A stretch of 64,000 nt of DNA from Mycolicibacterium bacteremicum (GTDB taxonomy: Bacteria > Actinomycetota > Actinomycetes > Mycobacteriales > Mycobacteriaceae): NCBI RefSeq assembly GCF_002086115.1, contig NZ_MVHJ01000001.1, forward strand, positions 434,001-498,000, given 5' to 3'. This document shows positions 46,457 to 54,792 of this stretch, in pieces. The translations under genes were made by a program, and so were the position numbers. The notes below the pieces were generated by a model, which searched no databases, had not been told where the DNA came from, and worked only from the letters and a program-made list of their open reading frames with translations. Numbering within the stretch: position 1 is the stretch's first letter; each line of letters opens with the position of its first letter.

Positions 46457-48036
46457 CGGCGGTCGGGATCCTCCGGCTCGGCGCCGGCGTCACCGGCGTG
46501 GTCGGCGGTTTCGGGCTCCAGCGCCACGCTGCGGGCCCGGGCCGCGGCCGCGCTTGTCGTGGGCGAGTTCTCCGTGGGTTGCAGACGCACCACGCGACCG
46601 ACCGCACGGCGCAACCCCGGCGGCCCTTCGATGCGCACGAAGTCACCGACCCGGCCGGCGCGGTAACGCAGCGGCGAACCGAGCAGCTCACCCATGACCA
46701 CCCCGCTACCGATGGCCAGCGCAATGGCCACCGCGGAGAGCAGCTGCGCGATGCCGTCGAGGTACCGCTCGTCGACGGCGAAGTAGAACACCGACCGGAA
46801 GACGGCCAGACCCGGGAGCATCGGGGTGATACCTGCGGTGGCGATGACCAGGGCCGGCGCCTGGCGCCGGATCGAGATGACGGTGGCCAGCAGACCCACC
46901 CCGACCGAGGCGATACCGGTGGCGAAGACGACACCGAACTGGGCGTGACCGAGCCCGATCAGCACCGCCTGGGCCGCTCCGGCGGCGGCACCGGCGGTCA
47001 GCACGGAGCGCAGCGGCGCGTAGGACGCCAAGGTCAGGCACACCCCGGCCAGAGCCGCGCCGAACACAGCGATGCCGATCTTGAGTGCCCCGCTGGGCAC
47101 GATGATCGACTGCGTCGCGTCGATGTGCAGCTCGATCTGAATGCCGGCCAGGTTGGCGATCTGCAGGCCGGCGACGATGCCCGCCACGATGCCCGCGGTG
47201 AGGAACAACGCATCGCCGAGGCGGCCGACCGCGGTGACCATGTGACCGGTCAGCGCATCCTGCACCGAGCCGACCAGAGTCATCCCCGACAGCAGCATCA
47301 CGATCCCGGTGGCCACCAGTGCCGTCGGGTTCTGATCGGCGAAGCGGTAGGCGGCCACGGCCACCAGGGTGGCGATGGCCGCACCCACGGCGTGCTGGAA
47401 GAAGAACGGGGTGCCGACCCGGTTCAGCAGCCGGCCGACCCGGTCGATGACCGCCGAGGTGGCCGCGGCGAGCAGACAGATCTGCCAGGTGCCGCCCAGC
47501 AGCATGGCGATGCCGAGCGCGAAGCCCGCCCAGCAGGCGGTGGCCATCCACCGCGGGTAGGGGTGCGGCCGTTCACTGAGTACGTCCATCGCATCGTGCG
47601 CCTGCTCGACGGTGACACCGCCGGAGGTGATACGCCGGACCAGTGTGTCCAGTTCGGCCAATCGGGTGTAGTCGGTGGCGCGGTGCCGGACGGCACGGAC
47701 GATGGTCAGCGGCGGGCTGTCGGCAGTCGGCAGCGCCGACACGATGATGGTGGAGAAGGTGATGTCGACGACGCAGTCACCGAGCTGGTAGGCCTGCGCC
47801 ACGTCCTGCGCGGTGGCGACGATGTCGGCGGTACCCGAGCCGGAGGACAGCATGACCTCGGCCAGCCGGATCGTCAGATCGAGCACCTTGCGGGTGTGCA
47901 CGTCGCCGACGCGGTTGGCACTGCGGCGGCGCTGACCGGCGATCGGAGCCGGGTCGCGGCGACCGGGCAGCGCGCCGCGCAGCCGGCGCCGGACGCGCGG
48001 GTTCTCGGCGGTGTCTTCCGGGAGATCGGGAGCCAT
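46453..48036 (-). CDS. Threonine/serine exporter (ThrE-type, 527 aa)
   Basis: An N-terminal cytoplasmic ThrE domain (LDLTIRLAEVMLSSGSGTAD, VDITFSTIIVSAL) is followed by about ten hydrophobic helices in two sets (e.g. WAGFALGIAMLLGG, ALLIxx-type TM blocks; GVGLLATVISIRRQ), and a charged tail of about 70 residues. ThrE exports threonine and serine in corynebacteria. The ATG at 48036 follows TATGGT by 7 nt; an ATG at 48048 overlaps that -10 box and cannot be the start. Confidence 0.88.
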   Translation of the reverse strand: MAPDLPEDTAENPRVRRRLRGALPGRRDPAPIAGQRRRSANRVGDVHTRKVLDLTIRLAEVMLSSGSGTADIVATAQDVAQAYQLGDCVVDITFSTIIVSALPTADSPPLTIVRAVRHRATDYTRLAELDTLVRRITSGGVTVEQAHDAMDVLSERPHPYPRWMATACWAGFALGIAMLLGGTWQICLLAAATSAVIDRVGRLLNRVGTPFFFQHAVGAAIATLVAVAAYRFADQNPTALVATGIVMLLSGMTLVGSVQDALTGHMVTAVGRLGDALFLTAGIVAGIVAGLQIANLAGIQIELHIDATQSIIVPSGALKIGIAVFGAALAGVCLTLASYAPLRSVLTAGAAAGAAQAVLIGLGHAQFGVVFATGIASVGVGLLATVISIRRQAPALVIATAGITPMLPGLAVFRSVFYFAVDERYLDGIAQLLSAVAIALAIGSGVVMGELLGSPLRYRAGRVGDFVRIEGPPGLRRAVGRVVRLQPTENSPTTSAAAARARSVALEPETADHAGDAGAEPEDPDRR

Positions 48037-48043
48037 TGCCGAC

Positions 48044-48049
48044 ACCATA
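48044..48049 (-). promoter_or_regulatory. -10 box TATGGT of the ThrE-type gene
   Basis: On the minus strand, TATGGT plus 7 nt leads to the ATG at 48036, a leaderless layout. Confidence 0.6.
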
Positions 48050-48075
48050 CTGACGCGCGGTGCCCCCGCCGACGA

Positions 48076-48720
48076 TCAGCGTCGCCAGAACACGTGGTGC
48101 GTCACGCCGCTCGGGCTGGGCACGACATCGCGGTGGAATCTGTCGAGCAACTCGTCCGATGATTCCCACAGCCGTGACCCCCCGCCGAGTCCTATCGGCG
48201 CGACCGCGACGTGCAGGGTGTCGATCAGGTCGGCGGCCAGGAACGCCCGGATGGTCTGCGCCCCGCCGCCGAGGCGGACATCCTTGCCATCGGCCGCCGC
48301 CTTGGCCTGCTGCAGGGCGTCGGCCGGCGCGGCGTCGACGAAGTGGAATGTGGTGTCCGACAGCGTGAACGACGGACGCACGTGATGGGTGAGCACGAAC
48401 ACCGGGGTGTGGAACGGGGGATGCTCACCCCACCAGCCCTGCCATTCGTGATCGGTCCACGGGCCGCGGTGCGGACCGAACTTGTTGCGGCCCATGATCT
48501 CGGCGCCGATGTTGCGCGCGAAGTCCCGGGTGAAGTAGTCGTCGATGCCCCGGGTTCCGCCGGGATCGGTGCGGTTGGGCCAACTGGCGGTGGCACCCGC
48601 CCAGGACATCATGATGGCGGGGTCGGCATGCCCGAACGGCCGCTCCAGGCTCTGGTCCCGCCCGGCACCGAAGCCGTCCTCGGAAACCACGAAATTCTGG
48701 ACGCGCAACAACTGAGCCAT
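48076..48720 (-). CDS. RibD C-terminal/dihydrofolate-reductase-like protein (214 aa)
   Basis: LLRVQNFVVSEDGFGAG and the block IMGRNKFGPHRGPW belong to the RibD_C/DHFR-like reductase fold; VRLGGGAQTIRAFLAADLID is the NADPH motif. These enzymes reduce pterin-like or uracil-like compounds; this one's substrate is unknown. Start at MAQLLR (48720). It lies downstream of the cspA terminator on the same strand. Confidence 0.8.
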   Translation of the reverse strand: MAQLLRVQNFVVSEDGFGAGRDQSLERPFGHADPAIMMSWAGATASWPNRTDPGGTRGIDDYFTRDFARNIGAEIMGRNKFGPHRGPWTDHEWQGWWGEHPPFHTPVFVLTHHVRPSFTLSDTTFHFVDAAPADALQQAKAAADGKDVRLGGGAQTIRAFLAADLIDTLHVAVAPIGLGGGSRLWESSDELLDRFHRDVVPSPSGVTHHVFWRR

Positions 48721-48809
48721 GAGTGTCCCTTCGAGCCTGGATCGGATACCGGTCAGACCGGCAGCGGCATCGAAACTCATCGCGACGCTCGCTCGGGCCG
48801 TAGAACACG

Positions 48810-48841
48810 AGAACCCCGCGACCGACAGGCCGCGGGGTTCT
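48810..48841. terminator. Hairpin terminator of the cold-shock gene
   Basis: AGAACCCCGCG (48810-48820) pairs with CGCGGGGTTCT (48831-48841), an 11-bp perfect stem with a 10-nt loop, 14 bp past the cspA stop on the minus strand. It separates cspA from the reductase gene downstream. Confidence 0.75.
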
Positions 48842-48854
48842 TGTTGTGCAGTGT

Positions 48855-49058
48855 CTAGATCGGGGTGACCGCGACGGCCTGGGGGCCCTTCGCGCCCTGC
48901 GTGATGTCGAACTTCACGCGCTGATTCTCCTCGAGGCTGCGGTAGCCGCCGGCCTGGATCTCGGAGTAGTGCACGAACACATCCGCCGCGCCGTTGTCAG
49001 GAGCGATGAAGCCGAAGCCCTTTTCGCCGTTGAACCACTTGACGGTTCCTTCAGTCAT
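48855..49058 (-). CDS. Cold-shock protein CspA-type (67 aa)
   Basis: A single [18 protein letters not shown] (RNP1) and VFVHYSEI (RNP2) with the aromatic RNA-binding patch. It acts as an RNA chaperone in the cytoplasm. Length and sequence match mycobacterial CspA. Upstream on the minus strand there is AAGAAGAGAG before the ATG and a long stretch without genes that may contain its leader. Confidence 0.95.
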   Translation of the reverse strand: MTEGTVKWFNGEKGFGFIAPDNGAADVFVHYSEIQAGGYRSLEENQRVKFDITQGAKGPQAVAVTPI

Positions 49059-49450
49059 GCTGTGTTTCTCTCTTCTTCACATGTCGACCGCGGTCATGCG
49101 GCCTACGAATTTCGCCGGATACGACCGTCGGCTGACGGGCTGATCGGCGGGTGTGCGTTCGCCGGCACAGGGCTGCAAATGGGGTGATACTGCCACCCGG
49201 CCGCGACTCGGCCGAACACAGACACGTCGCTTCACAGACACGACGTACCTGGACAGCCTACGCAGGCCGGCACGGTATCACCTAATCCGCACCGGTTTTT
49301 GCCCGGACCGTGCACCGCAAGCGGCGCGAGCCGGTCCGCCGGTGCCGCCATGTCGGGGTTTGCTCGCAGCGCCGCTGGTTCTTGCGAACAAAACGGTATT
49401 TGCACGCTCTACATGCCGACGATCACCCCGGCCGACGTCTGCGGGCCAAG
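49059..49450. other. 392-bp region without a confident gene
   Basis: No convincing short gene was found. The minus-strand side probably holds the cspA promoter and leader, including a GACCGCGGTC palindrome at 49086-49095. The plus side is more AT-rich than its surroundings, with TTTTTG and several A/T runs, and a 10-bp direct repeat. The PhyH-like frame stays open from 49310, so part of this region could be coding. Confidence 0.5.
49217..49242 (+). repeat. Direct repeat CACAGACACG, two copies
   Basis: CACAGACACG occurs at 49217-49226 and 49233-49242, 16 bp from start to start, upstream of both cspA and the oxygenase-like gene. It may be a binding site or chance. Confidence 0.35.
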
Positions 49451-50530
49451 ATGCAGCTGACCGTCGATAGACCCTATGATCACCGAATACTTGTTTCCCT
49501 CAGGCTTTTTGCGCACCTAGCGCGCACCGCACGGAAGGCGTCGGATTTGATTGGGGCTCGGCGCCGTGTCGTGGTGCTGCGTGCGGACCGCATGTCGAAC
49601 ATGCGACTGCGTATCGTCGATTTGCTTCGCCGAGTCGGCGATGTCGGTGTGCTGGGCGATGTCGGTGCCCGGCGACACGAGCGGCGGGCGCGTCGACATC
49701 GGGACTCGCTGCCACCGCTGAGTGCGCCCGATGAAGAGCTGCTGGACACCCTGTACCACGAGGGAGCAGCCACCCGCGCCGTCCGGATCGAGGGCGCCGC
49801 CCGGCACGAGATCACCGCCGCCATGCAGCGGTTGCAGGCGACCGACCCCGCCGAGCCGGTATGCCACCTGCCGCTGGACCAGTCCAATGGTATTGCCGCG
49901 CTGTACCGGTGGGGCCTGCGCGAGGACAACCTCGACATCGCGGAGCGAGTGATCGGCGGCCCGGTCCGGTACGTCGGACTGGAGATGAAGGTCGAGCGGG
50001 TCCGCGCTGCCGGAATCGGGCATCAGGCCCGGCGGTGGCACGTGGACGCCGAGGACCGGCGGATGCTGAAGATCATCGTGTACCTCGACGAGGTCGACTC
50101 CGGAAACGGGCCTTTCGAATATCTACCCGCGCCGGTGAGTGCGGCGGCGCGGCGAACGCTGAGATGCCGGCCCGGCATCACCTTCCTACCCGACGACACC
50201 GTCGTGCGTGTCGCGCCGGCTGACGCGTGGACACAGCTGGCCGGCCCCGCCGGCACCGCCGTGTACGCAGATACCGGGCGCGTCCTGCACCGGCTCAAGG
50301 CGCCCACGGATCGTGATCGCCATTCGGTCACCTTCGTCTACACCAGTGACCGGCCGTTCGCGGTGTTCGCCCGGTTCATGCCGCCGCGCGCGCTCGTCGA
50401 CGATGTGGCCGCGACGTCGACCCCACGCCAACGCCGGGCCCTGCCCGACCGCGAGTGGCTACGACATCAGCGTGGCACCGAGCCCCCGGTCGACCCAGAT
50501 CGCCGTTCGCTCAGCAGGTCCGCCAGCTGA
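49451..50530 (+). CDS. Phytanoyl-CoA-dioxygenase-like protein, start uncertain (about 359 aa)
   Basis: The core has a non-heme iron pattern: RRWHVDAEDRRMLKIIVYL (H-x-D) followed by GNGPFEYLP and a distal GRVLHRLKAP that could supply the second histidine and 2-oxoglutarate contact, as in PhyH-type oxygenases. The substrate is unknown. ATG 49451 was chosen, but no strong ribosome site exists; MSNM at 49592 or the open frame from 49310 are alternatives. Its last 64 bp overlap the convergent SRPBCC gene. Confidence 0.6.
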   Translation: MQLTVDRPYDHRILVSLRLFAHLARTARKASDLIGARRRVVVLRADRMSNMRLRIVDLLRRVGDVGVLGDVGARRHERRARRHRDSLPPLSAPDEELLDTLYHEGAATRAVRIEGAARHEITAAMQRLQATDPAEPVCHLPLDQSNGIAALYRWGLREDNLDIAERVIGGPVRYVGLEMKVERVRAAGIGHQARRWHVDAEDRRMLKIIVYLDEVDSGNGPFEYLPAPVSAAARRTLRCRPGITFLPDDTVVRVAPADAWTQLAGPAGTAVYADTGRVLHRLKAPTDRDRHSVTFVYTSDRPFAVFARFMPPRALVDDVAATSTPRQRRALPDREWLRHQRGTEPPVDPDRRSLSRSAS

Positions 50531-50937
50531 TCGGCGGTCTTGATCCAGCCGGAATGGAAGTTCTGATATTCGTCGGGTGGCAGCATCGTGTGGTCGATCG
50601 ACATCAGCGTCCGGTCGTCGGGCAGCGGCTCGAAGGTCACTGCCACCACACTCGCCGCGGTCGGGTCGGCCCAATAGGAGTTGACCCAGGTGAATTTGAG
50701 CAGCCGGGGCCGGTCGACGACGAGGAAATGCCCGGTGATCAGCACGCTGACACCGTCATCGTCGACATCGAACCGGAAAATGCCGCCGACTTCGGGCTGC
50801 ACGGTCACCTCGACACACCGCGTCGGTCGCGGACACATCCACTCCCGCAACGACTCCGGATCCAGCCATTCGTCGAACACGTCCTCCGGTACGGCGGGCA
50901 TGATCCGCTGCACACGCACCGCCGGTACCTCCGTCAC
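50467..50937 (-). CDS. SRPBCC/AHSA1-type protein (156 aa)
   Basis: The pattern VQRIMPAVPEDVFDEWLDPE, then GGIFRFDVDDDG, LLKFTWVNSY and the final WIKTADQLADLL helix is the Aha1/SRPBCC type that follows ArsR genes in many actinobacteria. GTG start overlaps the ArsR stop (GTGA), so translation is coupled to the regulator. It probably binds a small hydrophobic ligand. Confidence 0.85.
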   Translation of the reverse strand: MTEVPAVRVQRIMPAVPEDVFDEWLDPESLREWMCPRPTRCVEVTVQPEVGGIFRFDVDDDGVSVLITGHFLVVDRPRLLKFTWVNSYWADPTAASVVAVTFEPLPDDRTLMSIDHTMLPPDEYQNFHSGWIKTADQLADLLSERRSGSTGGSVPR

Positions 50938-51266
50938 CTACCGCTCTTCTTCCGGCTCAGGCGCGCGGCCAGCGCATCGGCACGAGCAGACCAGAAGTCG
51001 GTCTGCTCACCCATCCACTGTGCGGCCGGATCCAGACCACCCTGGGTCAGGGACAGCCAGTGTTCGCGGCCGCGCACCTCGCGGGTGACCAGACCGGCGT
51101 TCTCCAGTACACCGATGTGGCGGGACACGCCCGCGAACGTCATCGGCAGCGGGGCCGCCAGATCGGTGATGCGAGCATCCCCGTCCCGCAGCGCTTCCAG
51201 CAGCCGACGGCGGGTCGGGTCGGCCAGCGCCGCGTAGGCCCGGTCCAACACCTGATCTTCAACCAT
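50934..51266 (-). CDS. ArsR-family regulator (110 aa)
   Basis: A winged helix typical of ArsR/SmtB: AYAALADPTRRRLLEALRDG, PMTFAGVSRHIGVLENAGLV, and VRGREHWLSL wing. No metal-binding cysteine pair is present, so it probably responds to something other than metals. It leads the two-gene operon with SRPBCC and is divergent from a DUF899 gene across 91 bp. Confidence 0.9.
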   Translation of the reverse strand: MVEDQVLDRAYAALADPTRRRLLEALRDGDARITDLAAPLPMTFAGVSRHIGVLENAGLVTREVRGREHWLSLTQGGLDPAAQWMGEQTDFWSARADALAARLSRKKSGR

Positions 51267-51269
51267 CTT

Positions 51270-51288
51270 GTTGACTATATCGGTTGAT
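51270..51288. promoter_or_regulatory. Candidate ArsR site, GTTGAY direct repeat
   Basis: GTTGAC (51270-51275) and GTTGAT (51283-51288) lie 13 bp apart around an AT-rich centre (TATAT), directly before the ArsR start codon. This is the only evident motif in the shared promoter region; it is not palindromic, so confidence is low. Confidence 0.35.
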
Positions 51289-51357
51289 TGTGGTCTGCTC
51301 GGAGAATATTCAACGGAAGCATTGAACTTCTGTTCGTTGCGCCGACGAGGAGGCTTC

Positions 51358-52038
51358 ATGCAGACACCGCCGATCGTGACCGCACCGGTCTGGGCCGCCG
51401 CCCGCGAGCAGATGCTGGCCAGGGAAAAGGAATTCACCAGGGCCCGTGACGCGTTGGCGGCGCAGCGCCGTCGGATGCCATGGACGCCGGTGCGCAACGA
51501 CTACGTGTTCGACGGACCCGACGGCAGGGTCAGCCTGCTCGACCTGTTCGACGGACGTCGTCAGCTGATCGTCTACCGCGCTTTCCTCGACCCCGGGGTA
51601 CACGGTTGGCCCGAACACGGTTGTGTCGGTTGCTCTTTGATGGCCGATCACATCGGCAACCTGCACCACCTGCATGCCCGCGACACCACCCTGGTCTATG
51701 CCTCGCGCGGCTCGCAGGCCGATATCGCCCGGATCAAGCAGCGGATGGGCTGGACGCATCCCTGGTTCACCATCGTCCCGCAACCCGGGCTCGCCTTCGA
51801 CGTGGATTTCGGTGTCGACCAGTGGCACGGGACCAACGCCTTCATCCGGCAGGGTGACGACATCTTTCGCACCTACTTCGTCGACAACCGGGGCGACGAG
51901 GTGTTCGTGAACACCTTCACGTTCCTGGACATCACGGCGCTCGGCCGTCAGGAGAACTGGGAAGACTCACCCGAGGGCTATCCACAGAGCCCGCCGTACG
52001 AGTGGTGGCGCTGGCACGACGCGTACGGCGATCGCTGA
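51358..52038 (+). CDS. DUF899 thioredoxin-fold protein (226 aa)
   Basis: The family block FDGRRQLIVYRAFLDPGVH and the cysteine motif HGCVGCSLMADHIG correspond to DUF899, a thioredoxin-like group. The C-terminal YEWWRWHDAYG is a usual end. GAGGAGG precedes the ATG. It is divergent from the ArsR/SRPBCC operon, an arrangement often seen for this family, so it is probably under that ArsR. Confidence 0.85.
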   Translation: MQTPPIVTAPVWAAAREQMLAREKEFTRARDALAAQRRRMPWTPVRNDYVFDGPDGRVSLLDLFDGRRQLIVYRAFLDPGVHGWPEHGCVGCSLMADHIGNLHHLHARDTTLVYASRGSQADIARIKQRMGWTHPWFTIVPQPGLAFDVDFGVDQWHGTNAFIRQGDDIFRTYFVDNRGDEVFVNTFTFLDITALGRQENWEDSPEGYPQSPPYEWWRWHDAYGDR

Positions 52039-52068
52039 GCCGGCCGCACCATCGGCGATGATCGGTGG

Positions 52069-53616
52069 GTGATTGCACCGCCGTTGACGATCCCCGCGCT
52101 GTTGACCCACCGTGCGCGGGAGTCCGGACCGGAGACCTACCTGGTCACCCCGACGGGCCGACTGAGCTACGCCGAAGCCGACGAGGCGTCGGGATCGATC
52201 GCCCGGCGCCTGTTGGCCGCCGGCATCGGCAAGGGCAGCCGGGTCGGCCTGTTCTTCCCCAACGATCTGGACTGGATCACCTGGTGGCTGGCGCTGTCAC
52301 GGATCGGCGCGCTGGTCGTGCCGATGAGCACCCTCTATGCGCCCGCCGAGTTGGCGAAGGTGCTGCGACTGGCCGATATCTCGGTCCTCGTGACACCGGC
52401 ACGGGTGCTCAAGGTCGACGTCGCGCGCCACCTCGAGGCTGCGTTGCCGGAGTTGGCCGGCCAACTTCGCGACGCCATCGCGCTGACAGCCGCGCCCTAC
52501 CTGCGTCGCATCGTGGTCACCGACGGGACCGACCGGACGTGGGCCACACCGGCGGCGGATCTGTCCGCCACCGTGCCCGCCGCGGTGCTCACCGCCGCCG
52601 AAGACGAGGTCTCCCCCGCCGACCTGGCGGTCATGGTGCACACGTCCGGATCCACCGCGGACCCCAAGGGCGTGCTGCACACCCACGGCACGGTGGTGCG
52701 CCAGACATCGGGGTGGCCGGCCGCCATCCGCGCCGTGACCGGATCGCCGGAGCGACCCCGCATCCTGTGCGCCATGCCGTTCTTCTGGATCGGCGGGCTG
52801 CTGGCCGCGCTGGGCGCCCTGCACGAGTCGATCACGCTGCTGGTGCTGCCCGGGCTCGATCCCGGGACCGCCCTGGACCTGGTGGAGGCCGAACGGGCGA
52901 CCGGGGTGATCGGGTGGCCGGCCTTCACCCAGCGCCTACGCGACCATCCGAGCTTCGCCGGCCGGGACCTGTCCAGCGCACCGCTGCTGCGCGACGGGCC
53001 ACTCGACATCGCCATGGTCGACGTGCCCGACGGATTCCCGGTGCATCGCACCATGTCCGAGACCGCAGGCGGGTTCGTGCACACCGAGATGGCCATCGTC
53101 GACGACACCGGTGCCCCGGTGCCCGATGGGGTGACCGGTGAGTTGTTGGTCCGCGGTGTCGGGGTGATGGCCGGATACAACAAACGCGAACGGGCCGAGG
53201 TGTTCGATGCCGACGGCTGGTACCACACCGGCGACCAGGTGTACCGCCGCGCTGGTGATCCACGGCTGTTCTACGTGGGACGCTCGACCGATCTGATCAA
53301 GGCCGGTGGCGCGAACGTCTCTCCGCTGGAGGTGGAGGCGGTGATCACCGCGCTGCCCGAGGTGGCCCAGTGCGTGGTCGTCGGCCTCCCCCACCCCGAG
53401 CGTGGCGAAGAGGTGTGCGCCGTGGTGGTGCCGCAGCAACCGGGCGTCGACGCCGGCCGGCTGGCCGAACAGGCCCGATCCCGCCTCTCCGCCTACAAGG
53501 TGCCGACTCGCTGGGTGGTCACCGACGCCGATCATGTTCCGACGTTGCCCAGCGGCAAGTTCGATCGGAAAACACTGCTGGCCAGCATCACCGGCGGATC
53601 GCTACCGGCGACCTGA
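52069..53616 (+). CDS. AMP-dependent acyl-CoA synthetase/ligase (515 aa)
   Basis: The adenylate-forming P-loop is VHTSGSTADPKGVLHTHG, followed by GWYHTGDQVYR and the hinge/C-terminal Lys motif TLPSGKFDRKTLL. It activates a carboxylic acid as AMP ester and transfers it to CoA. A fatty-acid versus aromatic substrate cannot be told by eye. GTG start at 52069; it lies 30 bp after the DUF899 gene. Confidence 0.9.
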   Translation: MIAPPLTIPALLTHRARESGPETYLVTPTGRLSYAEADEASGSIARRLLAAGIGKGSRVGLFFPNDLDWITWWLALSRIGALVVPMSTLYAPAELAKVLRLADISVLVTPARVLKVDVARHLEAALPELAGQLRDAIALTAAPYLRRIVVTDGTDRTWATPAADLSATVPAAVLTAAEDEVSPADLAVMVHTSGSTADPKGVLHTHGTVVRQTSGWPAAIRAVTGSPERPRILCAMPFFWIGGLLAALGALHESITLLVLPGLDPGTALDLVEAERATGVIGWPAFTQRLRDHPSFAGRDLSSAPLLRDGPLDIAMVDVPDGFPVHRTMSETAGGFVHTEMAIVDDTGAPVPDGVTGELLVRGVGVMAGYNKRERAEVFDADGWYHTGDQVYRRAGDPRLFYVGRSTDLIKAGGANVSPLEVEAVITALPEVAQCVVVGLPHPERGEEVCAVVVPQQPGVDAGRLAEQARSRLSAYKVPTRWVVTDADHVPTLPSGKFDRKTLLASITGGSLPAT

Positions 53617-53979
53617 GTCGTCGAGAAGGTCCCGGAATCGCCCGGCGGGCAGCGTCCCGGCACCCGCGGCGCGGACCCGCTCGGCCAGGATGGCATCGGA
53701 GGTGACCACCACGATGCCCCCGGGATCTTCGGCGGCGCGCAACCGGCGCATGATCTCCTCGTCGGCCGAGTTCGCCGCGGCCGCCGGGGCGTACGCGACG
53801 GTGATCACCGTCGAATCGATCGGTTGCGGGTGCTCCAGCACCACCGTCACCTCCGCGCCCTCGGCGACGGACCAGGCCTCCAGCCGGTGCACCAGGCGCC
53901 GCAATGCGGCCGGCCGGTCCCGCCACCAACCGTCGGGGCGGGACCCGACGACATTCATCGCATCCACGAGGTATCGCAC
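53602..53979 (-). CDS. NYN-domain (PIN-like) putative RNase (125 aa)
   Basis: A short NYN/PIN-type protein: YLVDAMNVVGSRPDGWW with the first acidic residue, a middle SADEEIMRRL, and a VVVTSDAILAERVRAAG block with the second acidic cluster. NYN proteins are metal-dependent ribonucleases. The GTG at 53979 lies 7 nt after TAACGT. It overlaps the ligase's 3' end (53602-53616) convergently. Confidence 0.75.
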   Translation of the reverse strand: MRYLVDAMNVVGSRPDGWWRDRPAALRRLVHRLEAWSVAEGAEVTVVLEHPQPIDSTVITVAYAPAAAANSADEEIMRRLRAAEDPGGIVVVTSDAILAERVRAAGAGTLPAGRFRDLLDDSGRR

Positions 53980-53986
53980 CCGAGTC

Positions 53987-53992
53987 ACGTTA
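53987..53992 (-). promoter_or_regulatory. -10 box TAACGT of the NYN gene
   Basis: TAACGT, 7 nt and GTG on the minus strand, marking a leaderless start at 53979 and ruling out a GTG 9 bp further upstream that overlaps the box. Confidence 0.6.
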
Positions 53993-54123
53993 CGTGGCAA
54001 CAACATCACATTCCGCATGCCGCCGACTGTCATGACGTGATCCGGGTGACCGGGGTGCGCGACCTGGTGACAGCCCGCTCGACGGTCGCCGGCGAGCACC
54101 TGGCCAGATGCCTCGATTGATGA

Positions 54124-54145
54124 CTTGACACCTGTCAAGTATGGT
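54124..54145 (+). promoter_or_regulatory. Palindromic operator and -10 box of the DUF4334 gene
   Basis: CTTGACA-CC-TGTCAAG (54124-54139) is a perfect 7-bp-arm palindrome directly before TATGGT (54140-54145). Six nt later comes the ATG at 54152. A repressor bound here would block the promoter. TetR proteins often use this type of site, but no obvious cognate regulator is adjacent. Confidence 0.65.
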
Positions 54146-54151
54146 GGTCGC

Positions 54152-54706
54152 ATGCTTGTTCAGGATGTTCTGACGACCGTGCCGACCACCACCGTCGAGG
54201 CGACCGCCCTCTTCGACGCCGCGCCGGCGGTCGAGCCGGCTTTCATGATCGGCACCTGGCAGGGCGCCGAATTACCGACGGCGCACCCGATGGATGGTCT
54301 GCTGGAGGCCAGCGGCTGGTGGGGCAAACAGTTCGTCGACGAGGAGACGGTGCACCCGCTGCTGTTCCCCAAGGACGGTGGCACCGCGCTGTGGGCACTC
54401 AATCCCACGCTCGCCTTCGGCGGCCTGGGCCTGGCCACGAAGATCCCCGCGGTACGCAATCTGTCACTGGTGCAGCCCATTTCGGCACTGCGCCCGGCAC
54501 TACAGACCAAATCGGCCAAGGCGCGCCTGCGGACCACCCGCTACCGCGGTGTCGACAGCGCGACGATGATCTACGACAACCTGCCGATCAACGATGTCTT
54601 CCGCAAGATCGACGAGGACACCGTCATCGGGGCGATGGACTACCGGGGCGGGCGCCGGCCCTACTTCTTCGTGCTGCGCCGCAACAACTCACTGCCGGTG
54701 AACTGA
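54152..54706 (+). CDS. GXWXG/DUF4334-type protein (184 aa)
   Basis: The N-terminal MIGTWQGAELPTAHPMDGLL is a GXWXG motif, and the second half (TTRYRGVDSATMIYDNLPI, NDVFRKIDEDTVIGAMDYRG, PYFFVLRR) is DUF4334. Function is not known. It has a leaderless start after TATGGT with a palindrome overlapping the promoter, so it is likely repressed by an unlinked regulator. It converges on the RipD-like gene across a long hairpin. Confidence 0.8.
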   Translation: MLVQDVLTTVPTTTVEATALFDAAPAVEPAFMIGTWQGAELPTAHPMDGLLEASGWWGKQFVDEETVHPLLFPKDGGTALWALNPTLAFGGLGLATKIPAVRNLSLVQPISALRPALQTKSAKARLRTTRYRGVDSATMIYDNLPINDVFRKIDEDTVIGAMDYRGGRRPYFFVLRRNNSLPVN

Positions 54707-54710
54707 ACTC

Positions 54711-54770
54711 GCGAGCAGACGCAAACTACCCTCAAAAGCCGCACTTTTGGCGGAGTTTGCGTCTGCTCGC
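54711..54770. terminator. Long nested hairpin between convergent genes
   Basis: GCGAGCAGACGCAAACT (54711-54727) pairs perfectly with AGTTTGCGTCTGCTCGC (54754-54770), a 17-bp stem. Inside the loop CAAAAG (54733-54738) pairs with CTTTTG (54744-54749). It lies 5 bp from the DUF4334 stop and 23 bp from the RipD-like stop. It may be a bidirectional terminator and possibly one copy of a dispersed mycobacterial repeat. Confidence 0.75.
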
Positions 54771-54792
54771 CGGGCGCGGTCGGCGGATCGCT

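Noticed and set aside
46498..48162. 554-codon + strand frame opposite the ThrE-type gene
   Set aside because: Rich in Arg/Gly/Asp and lacking any motif, while the minus strand encodes ten membrane helices and an exporter domain.
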